37,441 nt of DNA from Lachnospiraceae bacterium (GTDB lineage: Bacteria; Bacillota; Clostridia; Lachnospirales; Lachnospiraceae). Positions 1 to 6,937 of this stretch are shown one piece after another; position 1 is the first letter of the stretch, and each line of letters starts with the position of its first letter. The stretch is from positions 1-37,441 of the forward strand of contig JAQYBF010000039.1 of NCBI GenBank assembly GCA_029338875.1, given 5' to 3'. The translations under genes were made by a program, and so were the position numbers. The notes beneath the pieces are model-generated. The model searched no databases. It was given only the letters and a program-made list of their open reading frames with translations, and had not been told where the DNA came from.

Positions 1-338
1 TCCTTGCCGTGGCGTTCGGATACGATCAGGCCGGCATTTTTCAGAAGTCTCAGGTGATGAGAGACGGCCGGGCTGCTGCTGTCCATAATGGCAGCGATAT
101 TGATGACGCATTCCTCGGCGTGGCAGAGGAGCCAGAAGATCCGAAGGCGCATGGGATCACCCAGCTGCTTCATGGCTTCGGAAACTGCCTGAATCATATC
201 CTCTGTCGGCAGATCCTTTAAGACTTCCTCATTGCAGCTTCCATGATGATGGGGAAGATCAGAGGATTTTTTCAGTAAGGGATTCATTTCCGGATTCTGC
301 TTTTCCTTTTTAGATTCTTCTATCTTATCTGTTTCCAT
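1..338 (-). CDS. ArsR/SmtB-family winged-helix metal-sensing repressor (3' end truncated by window edge)
   Basis: Reverse-strand reading METDKIEESKKEKQNPEMNPLLKKSSDLPHHHGSCNEEVLKDL...MIQAVSEAMKQLGDPMRLRIFWLLCHAEECVINIAAIMDSSSPAVSHHLRLLKNAGLIVSERHGKE; typical ArsR wHTH with Cys/His-rich segments. Start codon CAT at 336-338. Confidence 0.88.
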   Translation of the reverse strand, partial: METDKIEESKKEKQNPEMNPLLKKSSDLPHHHGSCNEEVLKDLPTEDMIQAVSEAMKQLGDPMRLRIFWLLCHAEECVINIAAIMDSSSPAVSHHLRLLKNAGLIVSERHGK

Positions 339-465
339 TGCGTTCTCCTGAATTTATTTTTGAACTGAATCTGCATTCATTGGCATTTCCTTTCGGAATT
401 TTCTAAGTATAATTATAATAGATGTTGAAAGACCGGATTGCAAAATTGAAACGAAAGGATCCACA

Positions 466-726
466 ATGAAAACCTATCATGTAAGACCGCAGGGCGTCTG
501 CTCCCAGGAGATTTCCTTTGATCTGGACAATGGAAAATTACACAATGTCCGCTTTGTGGGCGGCTGTCCGGGCAACACCTCTGCCATTGGAAAACTCCTG
601 GAAGGATATGATGCCAGGCAGGCGGTCTCTATTTTAAAGGGCAACAAGTGCGGCCTTCGTTCTACCTCCTGCGCTGATCAGCTGGCCAGAGGAGTGGAGC
701 AGGCGCTGGAAGAAGAGAAGCAGTAA
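466..726 (+). CDS. TSCPD-domain protein (TIGR03905-like)
   Basis: 86 aa; MKTYHVRPQGVCSQEISFDLDNGKLHNVRFVGGCPGNTSAIGKLLEG...GLRSTSCADQLARGV matches the small TSCPD family; AAAGGATCC SD-like upstream. Confidence 0.8.
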   Translation: MKTYHVRPQGVCSQEISFDLDNGKLHNVRFVGGCPGNTSAIGKLLEGYDARQAVSILKGNKCGLRSTSCADQLARGVEQALEEEKQ

Positions 727-832
727 GGACACCTGTTATCGCTGACAGCTGGATCAGAAAGAAAAGATGATCAGGCAGAGGAAGGCAGAACTTTGACTGG
801 CTTGGGAATGAGTTTAACAGGAGGCGGGCTGT

Positions 833-1495
833 ATGTGCTGCAGATATTTTGTCTCGGAAGAATCTAATCAGGAGATCCGGGAGCTGGCAGGGACGATTGA
901 CCCTTCCGCCGCTTTCCCGACCGGTGACATTCATCCTTCCGACCGCTCGACTATTTTGACCGGCCGAAAGCCCGGCATTCTGGCAGAGGATATGCGTTGG
1001 GGCTTCCCCTCGTACGATTCAGAGCTTCTTATCAATGCAAGATCCGAAACGGTTTTTGAAAAGAAATCCTTTGCGGACAGTATGCGCTGGCGCCGCTGTG
1101 TGATCGCGGTGGAACATTTTTATGAATGGGATGAAGACAGGCAGATCGTATCCTTCCTTGTTCCGGACCGGAAGATCATCTGTATGGCCGGGATCTGGAA
1201 CGCCTTTGGAAAGGAAGACCGCTTTACGGTTCTGACCAGAGAAGCTAATGATTCGATGAAGCCGGTTCATAACCGTATGCCCCTGATCCTGGATCAGGAC
1301 AGGATCTCGGACTGGCTCTATGATAATAGCCGGGCCGGTCAGCTTCTGGCCTGTCCCCAGCCAAAGCTTGAGATGATCAACCGTGCGCCGGGATCGAAAG
1401 GGCCGGACTGCGGGCCCGGATCGAAAGGAAACGGCCGGAAAGCAGAAGCCGAAGGGGTATCCGGTCAGATGAGTATCTTCGACTTTATCTCATAG
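833..1495 (+). CDS. SOS response-associated peptidase (SRAP; YedK/HMCES-like), with C-terminal extension
   Basis: MCCRYF (Cys2), LINARSET, EHFYEWD and HNRMPLIL motifs of the SRAP family; C-terminus ends QMSIFDFIS. Confidence 0.88.
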   Translation: MCCRYFVSEESNQEIRELAGTIDPSAAFPTGDIHPSDRSTILTGRKPGILAEDMRWGFPSYDSELLINARSETVFEKKSFADSMRWRRCVIAVEHFYEWDEDRQIVSFLVPDRKIICMAGIWNAFGKEDRFTVLTREANDSMKPVHNRMPLILDQDRISDWLYDNSRAGQLLACPQPKLEMINRAPGSKGPDCGPGSKGNGRKAEAEGVSGQMSIFDFIS

Positions 1496-1521
1496 TCAGA
1501 CTTACACCATTCTTCTGAAAC

Positions 1522-1550
1522 TTGACAGAGATTCCTGACACTGTTAGGAT
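1522..1550 (+). promoter_or_regulatory. Sigma-A-type promoter for thiT
   Basis: TTGACA (1522-1527), 17-nt spacer, TAGGAT (1545-1550), just upstream of the TPP riboswitch. Confidence 0.65.
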
Positions 1551-1574
1551 AGACAGCGGTTAACAATTAAATCA

Positions 1575-1680
1575 ATGCTGGGGGTGCATTCCGCTGAGAA
1601 GTGAAGGTCTTTTCATATATGAGAGATCTTCGCTGACCCTTACCTACTTGATCCGGATAATGCCGGCGCAAGGAAGCTTA
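1575..1680 (+). ncRNA. TPP riboswitch (THI element)
   Basis: GGGGGTGC...GCTGAGAAG...TGACCCTTACCTACTTGATCCGGATAATGCCGGCGCAAGGAAG matches the THI-box consensus (CUGAGA, ACCUGAUCUGGAUAAUGCCAGCG, GGGAAG). Confidence 0.93.
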
Positions 1681-1692
1681 TGAATGAACGGT

Positions 1693-1722
1693 CTCCCCTG
1701 GCGCGGCAAGGGAGGTTTTTTT
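1693..1722 (+). terminator. Riboswitch expression platform: hairpin plus U-tract containing the thiT SD
   Basis: CTCCCCTG-GCGCGG-CAAGGGAG hairpin (one mismatch), T7 tract at 1716-1722, GGAGG SD in the 3' arm, ATG at 1723. Confidence 0.65.
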
Positions 1723-2388
1723 ATGTCATTTTTAGTTAAGAAGATGGAAGACGGCACCTTTATGCCGACCACAGCAGGCTATGCCGTCCTCGTCATTCTG
1801 ATGATTCTGGTTCTCATTATCGGAAACCTGATCTTCAACCGCGGAAAGAAATTAAGCGCCAAGCAGATCGCTTTTTCTGCCATGGCAATCGCTCTCGGTT
1901 TCCTGACTTCGAATATCAAGCTGATCAAGATGCCCATGGGCGGATCCGTCACCCTTCTTTCCATGCTCTTCATTTCTCTGATCGGCTACTGGTTCGGTAC
2001 AGCCAACGGCATTCTGGCCGGCATCGCCTACGGAATCCTCCAGCTTTTGATTGATCCCTATATCCTGAGCTTTCCTCAGATGCTGACCGACTATATCCTG
2101 GCCTTCGGAGCACTGGGCCTGTCCGGACTTTTCTCCAAATCCCAAAACGGCCTGATCAAGGGCTACATTGCCGCCGTCCTGGGCAGATATTTCTTCGCCT
2201 TCCTGTCCGGCTGGATCTTCTTCGGTATGTATGCAAGCGATTATGGCTTCAAGAGCGGCGTTGTCTATTCCCTGGCCTATAACGGAGCCTATCTGGGACT
2301 GGAAGCAGCTATCACCCTTGTCATTCTGGCCATTCCCTCGGTTCGGAAGGGATTTGCAACTGTCAAGAAGATGGCAGTGGGAGAGTAA
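1723..2388 (+). CDS. thiT: Energy-coupled thiamine transporter S component ThiT
   Basis: Multi-TM ThiT-like protein (MPMGGSVTLLSMLFISLIGYWFGTANGILAGIAYGILQLLIDPYILSFPQMLTDYILAFGALGLSGLF) downstream of a TPP riboswitch; ATG at 1723 preferred over 1684 because of GGAGG spacing. Confidence 0.9.
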   Translation: MSFLVKKMEDGTFMPTTAGYAVLVILMILVLIIGNLIFNRGKKLSAKQIAFSAMAIALGFLTSNIKLIKMPMGGSVTLLSMLFISLIGYWFGTANGILAGIAYGILQLLIDPYILSFPQMLTDYILAFGALGLSGLFSKSQNGLIKGYIAAVLGRYFFAFLSGWIFFGMYASDYGFKSGVVYSLAYNGAYLGLEAAITLVILAIPSVRKGFATVKKMAVGE

Positions 2389-2469
2389 TCAAGGCACCGA
2401 CAGCCGGCATCCGTCCTGCATCTATGCAGAGTTTCTGACGGTCTATTGACACAGAATAATATTTAAAAT

Positions 2470-2521
2470 TACTCCCCGGATTTTTCGAAGAAGCTATTGA
2501 CGATTCGGAGTCCGGGGAGTA
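2470..2521. terminator. Long inverted repeat, possible thiT transcription terminator
   Basis: TACTCCCCGGA (2470-2480) / TCCGGGGAGTA (2511-2521), 11-bp perfect arms; weak U-tract. Confidence 0.45.
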
Positions 2522-2525
2522 TATT
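2497..2525 (+). promoter_or_regulatory. Promoter of the HMA/P1B-ATPase operon
   Basis: TTGACG (2497-2502), 17-nt spacer, TATATT (2520-2525). Confidence 0.6.
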
Positions 2526-2531
2526 TGAATT

Positions 2532-2557
2532 AACAATTAAACAAATGTTTAATTGTT
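2532..2557. promoter_or_regulatory. 12-2-12 ArsR/SmtB-type operator
   Basis: Perfect inverted repeat AACAATTAAACA-AA-TGTTTAATTGTT at the predicted +1 of the metal ATPase operon. Confidence 0.75.
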
Positions 2558-2624
2558 GAACCGTTTCAGAACTTTTTACAAGGTAAGATGAAAGGATCCC
2601 GTACGAATCCCAAGGAGGAACATT

Positions 2625-2843
2625 ATGAAGAAGACCTACAAGATCGATGTGGACTGTGCAAACTGCGCCAATGAGATGGAGGAAGCCGTAAAGAATACTT
2701 CCGGTGTCAAGGACTGCGTGGTGAATTTCATGACCCTGAAGATGAAAGTGGACTATGAGGACGGTGTCAATCCGGACGAGATGCTTCCTCTGTTAAAGAA
2801 AGCGATCGAAGACTCCGGCAGCGACGGAGTCATTGTGGACTGA
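2625..2843 (+). CDS. Stand-alone heavy-metal-associated (HMA) domain protein
   Basis: 72 aa, MKKTYKIDVDCANCANEMEEAVKNTSGVKDCVVNFMTLKMKVDY; CxxC metal site, HMA fold pattern; AAGGAGG SD. Confidence 0.9.
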   Translation: MKKTYKIDVDCANCANEMEEAVKNTSGVKDCVVNFMTLKMKVDYEDGVNPDEMLPLLKKAIEDSGSDGVIVD

Positions 2844-2941
2844 TTTTATACTTTTCAGGAAGAATTTTAATCCGAAGACAGGAGAAAATCGACTGAATAT
2901 GAACTGCATCCAGAGCTTTCCAAGTCAAAGGAGTTATTGTT

Positions 2942-4855
2942 ATGAATAAGAAACAGAAGGTCAATCTGACACGGATCCTTGTCTCGGCAGGTCTGATGAT
3001 CCTCTTTTACTTCCTGCCCATTCACGGCCTGATCCGTTTTCTTCTCTATCAGATTCCCTACTGGATTGTGGGCTGTGACGTACTTGCCAAGGCCTGGAAG
3101 AACATCCGGAAGAAAAAGCCCTTTGATGAGCACTTCCTGATGGCAGTGGCTACCCTCGGCGCCCTGGGACTTGCGGTCTATGAGACCCTTGTCTTAAAGC
3201 AGGACGGAGACTATGTCGAAGCCATCGCGGTTATGCTTTTCTACCAGGTGGGAGAGTGGTTCCAGTCCTATGCGGTCGGAAAGAGCCGGCGGAATATCAC
3301 GGAACTCATGGATATCCGGCCGGACTATGCCAATCTCGATGACGGCAAGGGCGGCCTCATAAAGGCAGACCCGGACGATGTCGAGGTCGGAAGTCTGATT
3401 ACGGTAAGACCCGGAGAGAAAATTCCGATCGATGGCACGGTTGAGGATGGAACTGCCATGCTGGATACCTCGGCCCTGACCGGTGAGAGCGTTCCGCGTT
3501 CCGTCCATGCCGGAGATTCGGTCATCAGCGGCTGTATCAATACAAATGGACTTCTGAAGATCCGGACGACCAAGGAGTTCGGCGAATCCACCGCATCGAA
3601 GATCCTCGAGATGATTGAGGATGCCTCCTCACGGAAGTCCCGTTCCGAGGCCTTTATTACCAAGTTCGCCCGCGTCTACACACCGATTGTCGTCTACGCG
3701 GCCATAGCTCTCGCTCTGATCCCGACCATCGGAATCTTCCTTGTGACCGGACGCTTTACATTTATCACCTGGCTCTACCGGGCCCTGATCTTCCTTGTTA
3801 TCAGCTGTCCCTGCGCCCTGGTCATCTCGATTCCCCTGTCCTTCTTTGCCGGAATCGGCGGCGCCAGCCGGGCCGGTGTCCTGATCAAGGGATCGAATTT
3901 TCTGGAGAGTCTGGCGGAAACGAAGACCGTCGTTTTCGATAAGACCGGAACCCTGACCAAGGGTGTCTTCGAAGTGACAGCTGTTCATCCGGAAAAGCTG
4001 GATGAGAAGGAACTCCTCCATCTGGCCGCCCATGTCGAGCATTTTTCGACCCATCCCATCGCAAACTCCCTCCGCCTGGCCTATCAGAAATACGGAAGCG
4101 AGGAGGACGGCTGCGAGGTCAGCGATGTCACCGAGATCGCCGGAAAGGGCGTAAGCGCAAAGGTCAACGGTAAGACCGTCTATGTCGGAAACAGTAAGCT
4201 TATGGATGAGGTCGGTGCAAAATGGCATGACTGCCATCAGACCGGAACTATCATTCATGTGGCAATCGACGGAATCTACGCCGGCCATATCGTGATTTCC
4301 GATGTTGTAAAGCCCCATTCCGCCGAAGCCATCGGCCGGCTCAAGTCCATGCATACGAAGACGGTTATGCTGACCGGAGACCGGAAGGCCGTCGGAGAGA
4401 ATGTCGGCCGGGAGCTTGGCCTGGATGAGGTTCATACCGAGCTTCTGCCTCAGGACAAGGTGGCAAATATAGAGCGTCTCATGAAGGAACGAAAGGATCC
4501 CAAGGATGCGGTAGCCTTTGTAGGTGATGGCATCAACGATGCACCAGTTCTTTCCCGGGCGGATGTCGGAATCGCCATGGGTGCCATGGGATCGGATGCA
4601 GCCATCGAGGCAGCGGACATTGTCCTCATGGATGACGATCCGAAGAAGGTCTGCACGGCTATGGGCATAGCACGGAAGTGTCTTGGAATTGTAAGACAGA
4701 ACATCGTCTTTGCCATCGGCGTCAAGATTCTCTGCATGATCCTCGGCGCCGCCGGTCTGGCCGGTATGTGGATCGCCGTTGTCGGAGATGTCGGCGTCAT
4801 GATCTGCTGCGTCCTCAATGCCATCCGCTGTCTGTCAGTGAAGAAGTACCTGTAA
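2942..4855 (+). CDS. Heavy-metal-translocating P1B-type ATPase (Zn/Cd/Pb type, CadA/ZntA-like)
   Basis: CPC motif (VISCPCALVISIPLS), DKTGTLT, HP motif (STHPIANSL), GDGINDAPVL; no N-terminal HMA domain in the ORF. Confidence 0.93.
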   Translation: MNKKQKVNLTRILVSAGLMILFYFLPIHGLIRFLLYQIPYWIVGCDVLAKAWKNIRKKKPFDEHFLMAVATLGALGLAVYETLVLKQDGDYVEAIAVMLFYQVGEWFQSYAVGKSRRNITELMDIRPDYANLDDGKGGLIKADPDDVEVGSLITVRPGEKIPIDGTVEDGTAMLDTSALTGESVPRSVHAGDSVISGCINTNGLLKIRTTKEFGESTASKILEMIEDASSRKSRSEAFITKFARVYTPIVVYAAIALALIPTIGIFLVTGRFTFITWLYRALIFLVISCPCALVISIPLSFFAGIGGASRAGVLIKGSNFLESLAETKTVVFDKTGTLTKGVFEVTAVHPEKLDEKELLHLAAHVEHFSTHPIANSLRLAYQKYGSEEDGCEVSDVTEIAGKGVSAKVNGKTVYVGNSKLMDEVGAKWHDCHQTGTIIHVAIDGIYAGHIVISDVVKPHSAEAIGRLKSMHTKTVMLTGDRKAVGENVGRELGLDEVHTELLPQDKVANIERLMKERKDPKDAVAFVGDGINDAPVLSRADVGIAMGAMGSDAAIEAADIVLMDDDPKKVCTAMGIARKCLGIVRQNIVFAIGVKILCMILGAAGLAGMWIAVVGDVGVMICCVLNAIRCLSVKKYL

Positions 4856-4873
4856 TAATTTTAAATAATAAAA

Positions 4874-4928
4874 GAGGCCCCTGCGGATTCACATCAAAAT
4901 GATGGGAACTGCAGGGGCCTCACTTTTT
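4874..4928. terminator. Bidirectional terminator between convergent genes
   Basis: GAGGCCCCTGC / GCAGGGGCCTC 11-bp arms flanked by AAAA and TTTTT. Confidence 0.85.
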
Positions 4929-4993
4929 GTCTAGTTATGTGAAGTACCGAAGATCCTGATCAGAAAATCCCGGCTGGATCAGCCGGATTTCAC

Positions 4994-6634
4994 TTAGTCA
5001 TCCGCCTCTTCGTCAGAGGTGGTCTGGAAGACGGTCCGCTTCCGGGCATCGGCATTGGCTTCGAGATAGTCGTCATAGGTGCCGACCTTGTCGATCATGG
5101 TTCCGTCCGGCAGGATCTCGATGATCCGGTTGGCTGTGGTCTGAACGATCTCGTGGTCACGGGAGGAGAAGAGAATCACGCCGCTGAACTTCTGCAGACC
5201 GGTGTTCAGTGCGGAGATGGATTCCATATCCAGGTGGTCGGTCGGCTCGTCAAGGATCAGGACGTTCGATGCTTCGATCATCATCCGGGAGAGAAGGACA
5301 CGGACCTTTTCGCCTCCGGAGAGAACCCGCATCTTCTTGACACCGTCTTCTCCGGCGAAGAGCATACGGCCTAAGAAACCGCGGACATAAGAAGCATCCT
5401 TAATTTCAGAGAACTGGGTCAGCCACTCCACGATGGTCAGGTCGTTGTCGAAGATCTTTGTATTGTCCTTGGGAAAGTAGGACTGGCTGGTCGTGACACC
5501 CCACTTGTAATCGCCGGAGTCCGGCTTGATCTCGCCCATGAGGATCTGGAAGAGGGCGGTCTTTGCGGCCTCGTTGGATCCGACGAAGGCGATCTTGTCA
5601 TCATGGTTGACGTGGAAGGTGATATTGTCGAGGATCTTCTTTCCGTCAACGGTCAGGGAGATGTTGTCGACATTTAAGACCTCGTTTCCGATCTCACGCT
5701 GGGGACGGAAATCGATGTAAGGATATTTCCGGCTGGAAGGACGAATGTCATCAAGCTCTATCTTTTCCAGGGCTCTCTTACGGGAGGTCGCCTGCTTGCT
5801 CTTGGAAGCGTTGGCGGAGAAGCGGGAGATGAATTCCTTCAGCTCCTTGATCTGCTCTTCCTTCTTCTTGTTGGCTTCCTTCCTCTGCTTCATGATGAGC
5901 TGGGAGGATTCGTACCAGAAATCGTAGTTTCCGGCATAGATCTGGATCTTGCCGTAGTCGATGTCGGCGATGTTGGTGCAGACCTTGTTCAGGAAATACC
6001 GGTCGTGGGAGACCACGATGACCGTGTTCTCAAAATTGATGAGGAAGTCTTCCAGCCAGCCGATGGCATCCAGGTCCAGGTGGTTGGTCGGCTCATCGAG
6101 AAGGAGAATATCGGGGCTTCCGAAGAGAGCCTTGGCCAGAAGAACTTTGACCTTAATGGCCATGGGCAGATCCTTCATCATCTGATAGTGATATTCATTG
6201 TCAACGCCCAGACCGTTCAGAAGGGATTCGGCATCGCTTTCCGCATTCCAGCCGTCCATCTCTGCGAATTCGGTCTCAAGCTCGGAAGCACGGATGCCGT
6301 CTTCATCGGAGAAATCCGGCTTGGCATAGAGCGCATCCTTCTCCTGCATGATGTCATAGAGTCTTTTATTACCCATGATGACCGTATTTAAGACACTGTA
6401 ATCATCATATTTAAAGTGGTCCTGCTCGAGGACGGAAAGCCGCTGGCCGGGAGTAATGATAACTTCGCCGGAGGTCGGCTCGATTTTGCCTGAAAGAATT
6501 TTCAGGAAGGTGGACTTTCCGGCGCCGTTGGCACCGATCAGACCATAACAGTTGCCCTCGGTAAACTTGATATTTACATCCTCAAAGAGGGCTTTTTTAC
6601 CGAAACGAAGAGAAATATTGCTTGCCTGGATCAT
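4994..6634 (-). CDS. ABC-F family ATP-binding cassette protein (YkpA/YbiT-like)
   Basis: Two NBDs in one chain without TMDs; GANGAGKST, DEPTNHLD, LSGGEKVRVLLSR, DEPTDHLD; charged linker region. Confidence 0.92.
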   Translation of the reverse strand: MIQASNISLRFGKKALFEDVNIKFTEGNCYGLIGANGAGKSTFLKILSGKIEPTSGEVIITPGQRLSVLEQDHFKYDDYSVLNTVIMGNKRLYDIMQEKDALYAKPDFSDEDGIRASELETEFAEMDGWNAESDAESLLNGLGVDNEYHYQMMKDLPMAIKVKVLLAKALFGSPDILLLDEPTNHLDLDAIGWLEDFLINFENTVIVVSHDRYFLNKVCTNIADIDYGKIQIYAGNYDFWYESSQLIMKQRKEANKKKEEQIKELKEFISRFSANASKSKQATSRKRALEKIELDDIRPSSRKYPYIDFRPQREIGNEVLNVDNISLTVDGKKILDNITFHVNHDDKIAFVGSNEAAKTALFQILMGEIKPDSGDYKWGVTTSQSYFPKDNTKIFDNDLTIVEWLTQFSEIKDASYVRGFLGRMLFAGEDGVKKMRVLSGGEKVRVLLSRMMIEASNVLILDEPTDHLDMESISALNTGLQKFSGVILFSSRDHEIVQTTANRIIEILPDGTMIDKVGTYDDYLEANADARKRTVFQTTSDEEADD

Positions 6635-6814
6635 GTTATAAACCTTTCTAAATCAAAACAACATTTCCTATTTTATAGAGTTTTCCGGTGAAATCAAGTG
6701 GCCGGGCCAAATTTCATGTCTTCCGGCCCAATTTCCTCTTTCTGCGAAAAGAAGGGCGCTGAGGCATTTCTGTTCTGTATTCGAAATTAAACAGAGGAAT
6801 CGCTTTCCAATCTA

Positions 6815-6843
6815 TTGATTTTTCACAATAAAACTTCTAATAT
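6815..6843 (+). promoter_or_regulatory. Candidate PFOR promoter
   Basis: TTGATT (6815-6820), 17 nt, TAATAT (6838-6843). Confidence 0.45.
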
Positions 6844-6937
6844 AATGTTTAGACTTTGTGCATTTTGTGTGGTTTTCCGCTTGCGGAAAATCCGCAGTTG
6901 TTAACAGTGTCATAATCTTGTTAGGAGGGAATTTTTC

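Noticed and set aside
9-221. 70-aa + ORF at window start
   Set aside because: Antisense to the ArsR-family repressor, which has clear wHTH sequence on the - strand.
1381-1440. Short repeat GGATCGAAAGG...GGATCGAAAGG in the SRAP tail
   Set aside because: Only two short copies within a Gly/Lys linker; consistent with low-complexity linker expansion, not a mobile or CRISPR-type repeat.
6694-6735. GGGCC/GGCCC pairing and GGCC(C/A)AATTTC direct repeat upstream of ABC-F gene
   Set aside because: Only 5-bp arms with a long loop; no U-tract and no clear relation to either divergent promoter.
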